In this document: one piece after another, positions 58,801-64,000 of the stretch
Layout of the letters: every line of letters begins with the position of its first letter
How positions within the stretch are numbered: position 1 is the first letter of the stretch
From: G963667075 sp963667075
Lineage (GTDB): Bacteria > Pseudomonadota > Alphaproteobacteria > Micavibrionales > Micavibrionaceae
Direction of reading: 5' to 3'
NCBI GenBank assembly: GCA_963667075.1
Contig: OY762938.1
Coordinates: forward strand, 1,302,001 to 1,366,000
DNA: 64,000 bases
Program-made: the position numbers and the translations under genes
Notes under the pieces: generated by a model
The model's input: only the letters and a program-made list of their open reading frames with translations
What the model was told of the DNA's origin: nothing
Database searches by the model: none

Positions 58801-60757
58801 AGTCAGCGATGGCGAAACAGACACAAGCGACAATAACAATCAGGCAACCGATTGCATCTGCCTGTGCTGGAGCCCTGTGGTGAATCCGCCCTCTATCGAA
58901 GTAAATGGCGGCGTGGATGATGTGGTGGTCAAGGAAGACGGATCGGTAGATGTTGATATCGAAGCGCGCCTTGGCGCGAACGGGTCCGGGCATGAAGTGC
59001 TGACGGTAACGGTAACGGGCATTGATGCGAGCTGGGGCTTTAGCGCCCCGGTAGGGACGTATGATGCGAGCACCGGGACATGGACGGCTGTGATGGCCGC
59101 GGGTACGAACCTGTCAACGGTGATGACGTTTACCCCGCCAGCGGACAGCGATATTGACCTGACGGGTCTGGTGGCGACGGCGCAAGCGTATGAGCCATCA
59201 ACAGGCACGAGCGATTATGATACAGACGGGTTTAATATTACGGTGGATGCGGTAGCGGATGTACCGACCATTGATGCGACGGGTGGTACGGCGCATGAAG
59301 GGCATGCGATTGCGATAGATGTAACGGCGGCTGTGACAGATCTGGATGGGTCTGAGCATATCAGCGGTTATGAGATCACGGGCGTGCCGGCGGGCTTTAC
59401 GTTTAATGCGGGCACGGATATGGGCGGCGGCGTCTGGACGTTCACACCGGCCGAGATTGCCGGTCTTGAGATCACCCCGACAGCGAGCTATGTCGGCGGT
59501 CTGCAGTTACCAGTCACGGTACTGAGCACAGAAACGCCAGTCAGCGATGGCGAAACAGACACAAGCGACAATAACAATCAGGCAACGGATTGCATCTGCC
59601 TGTGCTGGAGCCCTGTGGCTATGACGCCGGATGTTGATGTAAGTGACGCTTACGTTAAAGAGGACGGCATAACGACAGTCGATATTGACGCGTGGCTTAA
59701 TTCTGGGAGTCATGGCAATGAAGTGTTGACCGTGACTGTAGAGGGCATTGATGCGAGCTGGGGCTTTAGTTCGCCACTTGGTACGTATAATGCGAATACC
59801 GGGACGTGGACGATAACATTGGCACCAGGCACGAACCTGTCAACGGTGATGACCTTTATGCCGCCAACAGATAGCGATATTGATTTAAGCGGTCTGGTGG
59901 CGACGGCGACAGCCTATCAGCCGGAAACGGGCACGAGTGCTTATGATACGGATACCTTCTCTGTGATTGTGGATGCTGTGGTTGATGCACCTGTTCTTGA
60001 CTTTGATTCTTATGTCAGGGAAACGGTTTGTCAAACAGAGTATATAGATCTTCATATTGATACAGCGGTAACGGATCTGGATGGCTCTGAAGCTATTACA
60101 AAAGTTGTGATAGAAATTCCAACGGATATCGCGTCTCTTGGGGCCGAACTTAATCATGGTACGGAAGTGAGTGCTGGTGTTTGGGAACTGACCGAAACGG
60201 ATCTGACAGGCCTGACAATCAAAGTTAATGAAGATATGGCAGGTGGTCATTCTATCAAGGTGACAACGTATGCTGAGGAAGTTCATCTTGGTGGTACGGA
60301 ATATGACTACTCCGACAATCATACGAGTGTCTCTGACAGTTTTTGTCTGATTATTGATGCGGACTCGAATACAAATACAAACACTAATGTGAATATTAAT
60401 GAGAACGTTAATGTAAATACCGTTGATGTAGATGTTGATGTGTCCTCTTTCTCTTCTTCTGTTCATGATGGAGATGTTTTTGACTTGTTGGCGTCTACTT
60501 CTTTGTCACAGGAAAGTGAATCGGGATCGCAAAGTACAGTGTTTGAGTTTTCAGAGCTTTTCGAAACAAATGATTCAGTGGGCGACGCTATTAATGATTT
60601 TGTTTCAGGGACTACTCAGGAAACAGCGGTTGTGCCTGCGCCAGCAAATGATCATTCTGGTACTGTTGTTGCTACATCGGCTGAATCCATTATTAATGAT
60701 GTCTTCAATACGCTTGGTATGACGGCACTTGAGGTTAACAAAGCGGTGCTTATTTAG
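46889..60757 (+). CDS. Giant repetitive type I-secreted surface protein (LapA/BapA-like adhesin)
   Basis: A 4622-residue protein. The ATG at 46889 has GGAGG 9 bases upstream; the TTG at 46841 lacks such a site. Residues 1-190 hold two related beta-rich modules (EIKFDNGSVLLIENF and LVIDFKEGGVLVLRAF), like the prefix or retention modules of Lap/Bap adhesins. Residues 225-272 are Ala/Pro/Gly-rich with candidate LapG sites: PAAG 228-231, PAAG 259-262 and AAAG 264-267. From about 325 come paired Ig-like domains with Ca-binding-type DLDGSE motifs. About 830-945 holds a T1SS-143-like module. About 1404-4243 is the 246-residue tandem array, and 4244-4360 a diverged last pair. A linker of alternating Asn/Thr/Val leads to a C-terminus ending EVNKAVLI, the likely export signal. 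No RTX nonapeptides are seen. About 43 Cys are present, unusual for this class. tolC-like and LapB-like genes follow. Confidence 0.88.
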   Translation: MDNNSSTVFGKPVPNTAQSIYLNPGESTNFSFSADEIDNLREVDGALEIKFDNGSVLLIENFESLAKAGGLIQLSDFTRMDLSELYGSLSASGAAEFTSTELPVFLAEPAEGITREIRLEEGAGYKLGFDLNEAKSITQEDGHLVIDFKEGGVLVLRAFAAVTEGDLPPEMTLLDGRVINASDLITSTEFAQAPAEEELIAEVQAELREHESAPQVAVEESAPEAVEPAAGEAEPVSGDINLDGMQMSEAALEAAQIEPAAGTAAAGAGASGRGGFGFQSVPEAISLDTPDAVGPIAPTALQYGIPDVQDELFLDNDFVEPLPPSASLTVEDAFIKEDGSQALNIEVNNNGGSAVSMVLTVAGIPATWTLTGGGSYDAATETWTINIPAGQSFVGGPILHPPADSDVDLPDLDIKLVATDANTGLSTTVTDTIDVLVDAVADDPTIDVADASGNEGDALPVDVTAAAGDIDGSEHITGYEITGVPTGFTFNAGTDMGGGVWSFTPAEIAGLQITPPSNYVGGLGLNVTVLTTENPVSDGEIDYTDNDNQATDAVCLSWKPVVNPPEVLVNQGVDDAIVKEDHTVDVPIEAWLDPAGSGHEVLTVTVTGIDAAWGFSAPIGTYDVASGTWTVTLSPNTNLSTVMTFTPPADSDIDLNGLLATATAYEPATATTADATDAFNILVDAVADTPDLYAHGGFGEEGSTIPLTVTTGVTDLDGSESIEVVRISNVPAGATLTAGTEVSPGVWELSVSDLSGLGIKVPNGVTGGYALGVESVATEVPVSDGEVDDTDNTASAHDFICLCIREDDTPDIDPEIRTVDETDLGPVIVNDIITADFGNDTLGAFSTNGGFTSSVPLTSDGQPVFVSHVGNGYIGTADPTGGSAIFTLTLQSDGSYTFELHGVLDHPDVTDHNDSIALEFGVTVTDNEGDPADGTIKINVLDDGLTAHNDVNSFDFTTGATDGNVITGVNGGPGAADDLSNDVDNTVTEVRYGSTVVDVPETGTVTIDGTYGVLEISADGHYDYTLFTGGASPYQYSAHQYNETLGFPPLAEGAAISGATLDNLGIHQDALLTSGASVGTVAFVSEGADYNNTLGMYTVAADGTLQTASVLIENGNAVMAGATSNFTAAGGEEIAFFVVADGYDANAAYAGIDFSNGTLEFVYGYGTAGERPANIADNGADVSLVFTDGATSAETVLQGAVYHTTERGSANNLNVDDSVRIVSGLADPSDSATLRIGFEDLPKLGDHDFEDIVFDVSFGTSVCNADEFIYELSDADGDTSTATLSFECNRPPVDIELTVNQGVDDVVVKEDGSVFVAVETGVANGTGNETVTLLLTGIATGWHFNGTGWAATGNPGEYSITLPVGQLSYNGGFTLLPPADSDVDMSGLNVTASVYDPDTLQTAYDTDGFNITVDAVADVPTIDATGGTAHEGHAIAIDVTAAVTDLDGSEHISGYEITGVPAGFTFNAGTDMGGGVWTFTPAEIAGLEITPTASYVGGLQLPVTVLSTETPVSDGETDTSDNNNQATDCICLCWSPVVNPPSIEVNGGVDDVVVKEDGSVDVDIEARLGANGSGHEVLTVTVTGIDASWGFSAPVGTYDASTGTWTAVMAAGTNLSTVMTFTPPADSDIDLTGLVATAQAYEPSTGTSDYDTDGFNITVDAVADVPTIDATGGTAHEGHAIAIDVTAAVTDLDGSEHISGYEITGVPAGFTFNAGTDMGGGVWTFTPAEIAGLEITPTASYVGGLQLPVTVLSTETPVSDGETDTSDNNNQATDCICLCWSPVVNPPSIEVNGGVDDVVVKEDGSVDVDIEARLGANGSGHEVLTVTVTGIDASWGFSAPVGTYDASTGTWTAVMAAGTNLSTVMTFTPPADSDIDLTGLVATAQAYEPSTGTSDYDTDGFNITVDAVADVPTIDATGGTAHEGHAIAIDVTAAVTDLDGSEHISGYEITGVPAGFTFNAGTDMGGGVWTFTPAEIAGLEITPTASYVGGLQLPVTVLSTETPVSDGETDTSDNNNQATDCICLCWSPVVNPPSIEVNGGVDDVVVKEDGSVDVDIEARLGANGSGHEVLTVTVTGIDASWGFSAPVGTYDASTGTWTAVMAAGTNLSTVMTFTPPADSDIDLTGLVATAQAYEPSTGTSDYDTDGFNITVDAVADVPTIDATGGTAHEGHAIAIDVTAAVTDLDGSEHISGYEITGVPAGFTFNAGTDMGGGVWTFTPAEIAGLEITPTASYVGGLQLPVTVLSTETPVSDGETDTSDNNNQATDCICLCWSPVVNPPSIEVNGGVDDVVVKEDGSVDVDIEARLGANGSGHEVLTVTVTGIDASWGFSAPVGTYDASTGTWTAVMAAGTNLSTVMTFTPPADSDIDLTGLVATAQAYEPSTGTSDYDTDGFNITVDAVADVPTIDATGGTAHEGHAIAIDVTAAVTDLDGSEHISGYEITGVPAGFTFNAGTDMGGGVWTFTPAEIAGLEITPTASYVGGLQLPVTVLSTETPVSDGETDTSDNNNQATDCICLCWSPVVNPPSIEVNGGVDDVVVKEDGSVDVDIEARLGANGSGHEVLTVTVTGIDASWGFSAPVGTYDASTGTWTAVMAAGTNLSTVMTFTPPADSDIDLTGLVATAQAYEPSTGTSDYDTDGFNITVDAVADVPTIDATGGTAHEGHAIAIDVTAAVTDLDGSEHISGYEITGVPAGFTFNAGTDMGGGVWTFTPAEIAGLEITPTASYVGGLQLPVTVLSTETPVSDGETDTSDNNNQATDCICLCWSPVVNPPSIEVNGGVDDVVVKEDGSVDVDIEARLGANGSGHEVLTVTVTGIDASWGFSAPVGTYDASTGTWTAVMAAGTNLSTVMTFTPPADSDIDLTGLVATAQAYEPSTGTSDYDTDGFNITVDAVADVPTIDATGGTAHEGHAIAIDVTAAVTDLDGSEHISGYEITGVPAGFTFNAGTDMGGGVWTFTPAEIAGLEITPTASYVGGLQLPVTVLSTETPVSDGETDTSDNNNQATDCICLCWSPVVNPPSIEVNGGVDDVVVKEDGSVDVDIEARLGANGSGHEVLTVTVTGIDASWGFSAPVGTYDASTGTWTAVMAAGTNLSTVMTFTPPADSDIDLTGLVATAQAYEPSTGTSDYDTDGFNITVDAVADVPTIDATGGTAHEGHAIAIDVTAAVTDLDGSEHISGYEITGVPAGFTFNAGTDMGGGVWTFTPAEIAGLEITPTASYVGGLQLPVTVLSTETPVSDGETDTSDNNNQATDCICLCWSPVVNPPSIEVNGGVDDVVVKEDGSVDVDIEARLGANGSGHEVLTVTVTGIDASWGFSAPVGTYDASTGTWTAVMAAGTNLSTVMTFTPPADSDIDLTGLVATAQAYEPSTGTSDYDTDGFNITVDAVADVPTIDATGGTAHEGHAIAIDVTAAVTDLDGSEHISGYEITGVPAGFTFNAGTDMGGGVWTFTPAEIAGLEITPTASYVGGLQLPVTVLSTETPVSDGETDTSDNNNQATDCICLCWSPVVNPPSIEVNGGVDDVVVKEDGSVDVDIEARLGANGSGHEVLTVTVTGIDASWGFSAPVGTYDASTGTWTAVMAAGTNLSTVMTFTPPADSDIDLTGLVATAQAYEPSTGTSDYDTDGFNITVDAVADVPTIDATGGTAHEGHAIAIDVTAAVTDLDGSEHISGYEITGVPAGFTFNAGTDMGGGVWTFTPAEIAGLEITPTASYVGGLQLPVTVLSTETPVSDGETDTSDNNNQATDCICLCWSPVVNPPSIEVNGGVDDVVVKEDGSVDVDIEARLGANGSGHEVLTVTVTGIDASWGFSAPVGTYDASTGTWTAVMAAGTNLSTVMTFTPPADSDIDLTGLVATAQAYEPSTGTSDYDTDGFNITVDAVADVPTIDATGGTAHEGHAIAIDVTAAVTDLDGSEHISGYEITGVPAGFTFNAGTDMGGGVWTFTPAEIAGLEITPTASYVGGLQLPVTVLSTETPVSDGETDTSDNNNQATDCICLCWSPVVNPPSIEVNGGVDDVVVKEDGSVDVDIEARLGANGSGHEVLTVTVTGIDASWGFSAPVGTYDASTGTWTAVMAAGTNLSTVMTFTPPADSDIDLTGLVATAQAYEPSTGTSDYDTDGFNITVDAVADVPTIDATGGTAHEGHAIAIDVTAAVTDLDGSEHISGYEITGVPAGFTFNAGTDMGGGVWTFTPAEIAGLEITPTASYVGGLQLPVTVLSTETPVSDGETDTSDNNNQATDCICLCWSPVAMTPDVDVSDAYVKEDGITTVDIDAWLNSGSHGNEVLTVTVEGIDASWGFSSPLGTYNANTGTWTITLAPGTNLSTVMTFMPPTDSDIDLSGLVATATAYQPETGTSAYDTDTFSVIVDAVVDAPVLDFDSYVRETVCQTEYIDLHIDTAVTDLDGSEAITKVVIEIPTDIASLGAELNHGTEVSAGVWELTETDLTGLTIKVNEDMAGGHSIKVTTYAEEVHLGGTEYDYSDNHTSVSDSFCLIIDADSNTNTNTNVNINENVNVNTVDVDVDVSSFSSSVHDGDVFDLLASTSLSQESESGSQSTVFEFSELFETNDSVGDAINDFVSGTTQETAVVPAPANDHSGTVVATSAESIINDVFNTLGMTALEVNKAVLI
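51098..59618. repeat. Tandem array of 738-bp units (11 complete plus 403 bp)
   Basis: The unit of 738 bp (246 codons, two Ig-like domains) repeats in frame inside the adhesin gene, with junction copies starting at 51098, 51836 and every 738 bp after. The last copy stops at 59618. Copies differ at only a few third-codon positions that I could find (for example GTA/GTC, ACA/ACG and ACG/ACC), all synonymous. Each unit holds one CICLC motif and one DLDGSE motif. Antisense open frames of 74 and 122 codons recur every 738 bp and are shadows. Confidence 0.97.
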
Positions 60758-60791
60758 AGGCTAAATAGGTTAGGCCTCTGCTTTCTTTTTT
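60756..60791 (+). terminator. Candidate terminator after the adhesin gene
   Basis: AGAGGC overlapping the stop codon pairs with GCCTCT (60774-60779), followed by GCTTTCTTTTTT. A 6-bp stem is short, so some read-through into the tolC-like gene is likely. Confidence 0.5.
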
Positions 60792-60871
60792 GAATGGGAA
60801 GAAGGGGCTTGAAAGAAGAATCGGGGTAAAAAAGATCTTTTCGGTTCTTTTGTTGGTAAATTTTAGTAATT

Positions 60872-60885
60872 GGGGATTTATCCCC
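60872..60885. promoter_or_regulatory. Palindrome upstream of the tolC-like gene
   Basis: GGGGATTTATCCCC is a perfect palindrome, flanked by AATT and TTAATT. TGTGG and TATAAG (60896-60901, a plausible -10) follow directly. The layout suggests an operator close to the -35 of the channel gene; the regulator is unknown. Confidence 0.35.
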
Positions 60886-61009
60886 TTAATTGTGGTATAA
60901 GATACTTGCTTCATCTGTCTAAAGAAGCCATAAATAAAGATAATAGTTTGTGGTTTTTCGACAGTTTTTTCGAGCAAAATCAGAGCCATGTCGGAGCAAG
61001 GAGAGTTCG

Positions 61010-62374
61010 ATGAAAAAATTTAAACATGTAGGTCTGGCGGTGTGTGCGGCGGCCCTTTTGTGCGCAGGCGTTTCAGGGAAGGTTCTGGCTGCCGCAGATA
61101 ACGAAATTAACACATTGCGGGATGCTGTTGCTGTTGGTGTTCAGACAAATCCTGAGTATGGTGTTGTGGCCAATAATCGCCGCGCAACAGATGAAGAGCT
61201 TATGCAGGCGAAAGCCCTTTACCTTCCTTCTGTTGATTTTCGGGGCGATACGGGATTTGAATATAGCGATGATCCCGGTACGCGTGGTGGCATAGATGAC
61301 GACGATGAAGAAAGTTTGTGGCGTTATGATGCCGGTGTTACGCTGACACAGATGCTCTTTGATGGTTTTGGCGCAAAATACGAGGTAGAACGTCAAAGAA
61401 ATCGTGTTATTTCTGCGTCTCACCGTGTGCGTGAAACGGCTGAATTTGTAGGGCTGGATATTGTGGAAGCTTATCTGGAAGTGCTGCGTCAACGTACGGT
61501 GCTTGATATTGCGCGTGAGAATGTTTCTCAGCACATTAAAATTCTTGAGCAGATCGAAGAATCTTCTGAGGCCGGCCGTTCAACACAGGCTGATGTGGAG
61601 CAGGCCAAAGCGCGTCTAGCCTCTGCCAAGGCGCAAGAATCTGATGTGCGTCAGGCACTTCGTATGGCTGAGTCTACCTTTAGACGTGAAGTTGGGGATT
61701 TCCCAGGTGATATACAGTTGCCTGTTGTGCCTATGGATATGCTTTCTGCCGATGTTGAGGCTGAAGTGAAGCGCGCTCTTGAATATAGCCCGACGCTTGA
61801 TATTTATAATGCTGATATCACGGTGGCTGAATCAGAATGGCATGCTTCTGGTTCTACGATGTATCCTCAGCTTGATTTGCAACTTAATGCGCGTCATGGT
61901 GAAGATATGAATGGCTCTGAAGGTGAAGATACAAGTGCTTCGGCTCTTGTTGTTATGAACTGGAACCTTTACCGCGGTGGCGCGGATGTAGCGCGTCAGC
62001 GTGAACACGTTTATCGTCACGCGGAAGCTAAGGAACGCCGTGTTGATACAGCGCGTGCCGTAGAAGAGAATGTACGTCAAACCTGGGCGCGTATGGTTTC
62101 TGCTGGTGAGCGTGCGCGTGAATTTGCATCACAGGCGGCAGCAAATGAGCAAGTCGTTGTGGCTTATATGGATCAGTTCACACTCGATCGCCGTACGCTT
62201 TTGGATGTTCTTGATGCACAAAACGAGTTGTTTGTCTCTCGCAGTAATACAGTGAATAATGAATATCTTGAAATGTTTGCTGTGTACAGGCTGCTGGCAC
62301 TCCGTGGTGATTTGTTGCCAACGTTGAATGTCGCGTATCCGCAGGAGATTGATCCGACGGACAATTACAGATAA
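61010..62374 (+). CDS. tolC: TolC-family outer-membrane channel of type I secretion (LapE-like)
   Basis: A 454-residue protein with a signal peptide (HVGLAVCAAALLCAGVSG, cut after VLA) and two outer-membrane-efflux repeats rich in coiled-coil helix. The first is about 40-235 (LRDAVAVGVQTNPEYGVV, FVGLDIVEAYLEVLRQR). The second is about 250-435 (KRALEYSPTLDIYNADITVA, FTLDRRTLLDVLDAQNEL). Its place between the giant adhesin and a LapB-like ATPase gene identifies it as the channel for that substrate. AAGGAG precedes the ATG by 7 bases; the frame upstream to 60950 is not needed. Confidence 0.9.
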   Translation: MKKFKHVGLAVCAAALLCAGVSGKVLAAADNEINTLRDAVAVGVQTNPEYGVVANNRRATDEELMQAKALYLPSVDFRGDTGFEYSDDPGTRGGIDDDDEESLWRYDAGVTLTQMLFDGFGAKYEVERQRNRVISASHRVRETAEFVGLDIVEAYLEVLRQRTVLDIARENVSQHIKILEQIEESSEAGRSTQADVEQAKARLASAKAQESDVRQALRMAESTFRREVGDFPGDIQLPVVPMDMLSADVEAEVKRALEYSPTLDIYNADITVAESEWHASGSTMYPQLDLQLNARHGEDMNGSEGEDTSASALVVMNWNLYRGGADVARQREHVYRHAEAKERRVDTARAVEENVRQTWARMVSAGERAREFASQAAANEQVVVAYMDQFTLDRRTLLDVLDAQNELFVSRSNTVNNEYLEMFAVYRLLALRGDLLPTLNVAYPQEIDPTDNYR

Positions 62375-62410
62375 AAGCGATAATTGATAAATAATGATGT
62401 TTTTTTAATT

Positions 62411-62446
62411 AGTACCCTCTGAGAAAGGGGGTGCTGAGTTTTTTTA
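62411..62446 (+). terminator. Candidate terminator after the tolC-like gene
   Basis: GTACCC (62412-62417) and GGGGTGC form a stem with G-T pairs around a short loop, followed by TGAG and seven T. It lies just before the ribosome site of the next gene, so it could reduce expression of that gene and the ATPase relative to the channel. Confidence 0.5.
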
Positions 62447-62460
62447 AGAGAGAGTTTTTT

Positions 62461-63333
62461 ATGAGTGTAAATATTCGTTATCCGAGAGGATTGATTAATT
62501 CCAAAATATCTGATTATCCTTTTGTTGTCAGGGCGTTTGATGCCGCACACGCGCTACATTTGCGGCTCTCAGAGGCACAGGGGCTGGATGTTTATCGTGA
62601 GTCTGTTACAAATATTACAGATACGGAATTCAAATTATCTGTAATAGTACAAAAATTTCCAAATTTGCTTGATACCGTAAACGTTTTTCTTCAAAGGTTT
62701 TTGGGTAAAAAGCAGGAGCCTTTTTATCTAAAGCTGGCAGAGCAAGAGAGCGAGTCTGTCGGCGTTTTGTATGGTATTGAATCGTCGCAATCGTCCAAAA
62801 TGGTGGTGCTGGATAATATGATTGCTTTGGATGGACATGACGGTTCAGCTATTCATCTCGTTAAGGATTTTACACGTTGGGCTTCTGCTCGTGGGTATGA
62901 GACGATGCGGGAGGACGTATTGTGTAATAATGAATGGTCGTTAGCACTAGCTGAAGAACTTGAGCTAACGCCTGCTAAGGTTATTCTGGCCAAGAACCTT
63001 GATCTGGGCACTGATATGCCAGCGGTGGAGGATGATAGAACGTTTGAAACAGGGCTGGTTTCTGCTTTTGTGAAGCGTCAAAGTGCCAGAAGCTGGTATA
63101 AGCATCATACGCTCAGTCTCCGTTTTAATGATCAGGCTGGGGCTTTAGATGACACGGGTGCATTGTCATTGTCAGGTGATGTACAAAAAGCTATGGCGTT
63201 TGGGGGTGAGCAGGGCTGCGGTTTTGTTGAAACAGAGATTTCAATAGAAGATGAGGCGTTGTCTTGTTTCTTGCAGGAAAAAGAATCATTCAAGCCATTT
63301 AAATTTGTTTTTGAGCGGCCCATTCATGTATAA
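62461..63333 (+). CDS. Unknown protein encoded between channel and secretion ATPase, 290 aa
   Basis: Starts MSVNIRYPRGLINSKISDYP; the ATG at 62461 has AGAGAG 8 bases upstream, better than an in-frame start at 62431. There is no signal peptide or membrane helix. The middle (about 125-185) resembles the last half of a GNAT acetyltransferase fold: VVLDNMIALDG, then IHLVKDFTRWASARGYETMR with VLCNNEWSLALAEELEL. The match is only by eye and the acetyl-CoA loop is not clear. Its position suggests a role in the secretion system, such as modifying or escorting the adhesin before export. Confidence 0.6.
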   Translation: MSVNIRYPRGLINSKISDYPFVVRAFDAAHALHLRLSEAQGLDVYRESVTNITDTEFKLSVIVQKFPNLLDTVNVFLQRFLGKKQEPFYLKLAEQESESVGVLYGIESSQSSKMVVLDNMIALDGHDGSAIHLVKDFTRWASARGYETMREDVLCNNEWSLALAEELELTPAKVILAKNLDLGTDMPAVEDDRTFETGLVSAFVKRQSARSWYKHHTLSLRFNDQAGALDDTGALSLSGDVQKAMAFGGEQGCGFVETEISIEDEALSCFLQEKESFKPFKFVFERPIHV

Positions 63334-63483
63334 CTCACAGAGTGTTTGAACGCAGATATGCAGATATAAGGTGGTTTTTTAATCATTTTATTTCTTATAG
63401 CTGATATTGACAAAAGGGGGCTTTCCCTTTCCAATGCTATGGCGTGTCAAACTTTAATTTTATCAAGACATTAAGGGTGGATG

Positions 63484-64000
63484 ATGACGTCAAAAGATTC
63501 AAGTGAGGAAGCAAGACTTCAAGATAGCTGGCCTTTGCAGGCCGATCGCATGGCGATTAATTCACCATTGGTTGAGTCTTTGCGCATTCTTGCGGGACAG
63601 TATGGCAGACGTTCGAGCTATTCTTCCTTGACGGCGGGCCTTCCGGTTTCAAAGGAAGGTATAACACCTGCTTTGTTTGTCCGGGCGGCAAGAAGGGCTG
63701 ACCTGAATGCTCGGCTTGTACAGCGGTCTTTGGAGGCTCTGGCCATTGCACCTAATCTGCCTTGTATTCTGGTGCTGGAAGGGGGGCAGGCCTGTATTTT
63801 GCATCAGGTGAGGTACCCTGAAAAACATCCGCCAAAGAAAAACAAGAACAGCAAAAAAGAGCCGAGTATTCACCCGGAAACAACGTTTGTTGTTCAGTTT
63901 CCTGAAACGGAAGATGAAAAACAGGAAATGAGACTGGAGGCTTTAAAGGCCATCTATTCAGATTACGCTTTTTTTGTGCGTCCTGTTGCGCGGAATGATG
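63484..64000 (+). CDS. Type I secretion ATPase/permease, N-terminal part (LapB/LssB-like)
   Basis: The gene runs off the window. The visible 172 residues match the N-terminal C39-like domain of LapB/LssB-type exporters: SPLVESLRILAGQYGRRSS, SLTAGLPVSKEGITPALFVR and RAARRADLNARLV, then CILVLEGGQACILHQV and YSDYAFFVRPV. The catalytic Cys of true C39 peptidases is absent, as in exporters of uncleaved substrates. A Lys/Asn-rich insert lies at about 115-130. AAGGG at 63473-63477 favours the ATG at 63484 over that at 63481. The membrane and ATPase domains, and probably a LapC-type adaptor gene, should follow outside. Confidence 0.85.
   Translation, partial: MTSKDSSEEARLQDSWPLQADRMAINSPLVESLRILAGQYGRRSSYSSLTAGLPVSKEGITPALFVRAARRADLNARLVQRSLEALAIAPNLPCILVLEGGQACILHQVRYPEKHPPKKNKNSKKEPSIHPETTFVVQFPETEDEKQEMRLEALKAIYSDYAFFVRPVARND

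Noticed and set aside
51098..59618. Regular repeats considered as a CRISPR array
   Set aside because: Units are 738 bp, contiguous and coding in frame, with no short repeat-spacer structure and no cas genes.
51389..59713. Antisense open frames of 74 and 122 codons recurring every 738 bp
   Set aside because: They are the reverse-strand image of the adhesin repeat, with no ribosome sites of their own and identical spacing to the array.

Overview
The window reads as a chromosomal stretch of a moderate-GC alphaproteobacterium with an LPS-bearing outer membrane. The clade evidence is a circularly permuted two-piece tmRNA, an alpha-type SspB adaptor, a DivL-like kinase whose H-box histidine is tyrosine, and the gene chain tsaE-murU-addB-addA-trxA typical of Alphaproteobacteria. 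hldE, an O-antigen ligase and lolA fit a Gram-negative envelope. The genus cannot be told from the sequence alone.

Layout. 1-1.1 kb: 3' end of a glycine-rich protein, then a patchwork of dispersed palindromic repeats. 1.1-8.7 kb: ftsK, pheA with a small partner gene, a DivL-like PAS kinase, a secreted Cys-rich protein and a YchJ-family protein. 8.7-9.7 kb: another palindromic repeat, an internally deleted IS630 element with both terminal repeats, and tRNA-Met. 9.8-17.5 kb: LOG-family protein, mnmA, two overlapping lipoprotein genes, hldE, a LapG-type protease and pyk. 17.8-22 kb: nrdA and nrdB, separated by an opposite-strand sulfotransferase gene, then tRNA-Arg. 22.3-30.3 kb: trxA-addA-addB-murU-tsaE on the minus strand. 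30.4-36.8 kb: an NADPH flavoprotein, small secreted and unknown proteins, an ABC-ATPase pseudogene, sspB, an O-antigen ligase, ssrA (tmRNA) and thyA. 36.9-46 kb: folA, guaB, an old-yellow-enzyme homologue, and rsmB / M16 peptidase / trhP in overlapping order. 46-64 kb: lolA, a 13.9-kb giant surface-protein gene, a TolC-type channel, an unknown gene and the start of a type I secretion ATPase of the LapB/LssB type.

The most unusual content is a probable Lap-type adhesin system. The giant protein has candidate di-alanine protease sites near its N-terminus. It carries 11.5 nearly identical 246-residue repeats, each with a Cys-x-Cys-x-Cys motif, and shows no RTX repeats. Its export genes follow it. 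The matching periplasmic protease gene (LapG family) lies 31 kb away and carries an N-terminal MshEN-like domain, a known c-di-GMP-binding fold, ahead of a membrane or signal segment. In the Pseudomonas Lap system c-di-GMP is sensed by a separate protein, LapD. Here sensor and protease may be one polypeptide; that is inference and untested. A second notable item is a 19-residue tmRNA tag containing two copies of an AND(N/D)F motif, 2.2 kb from the gene for its likely adaptor SspB.
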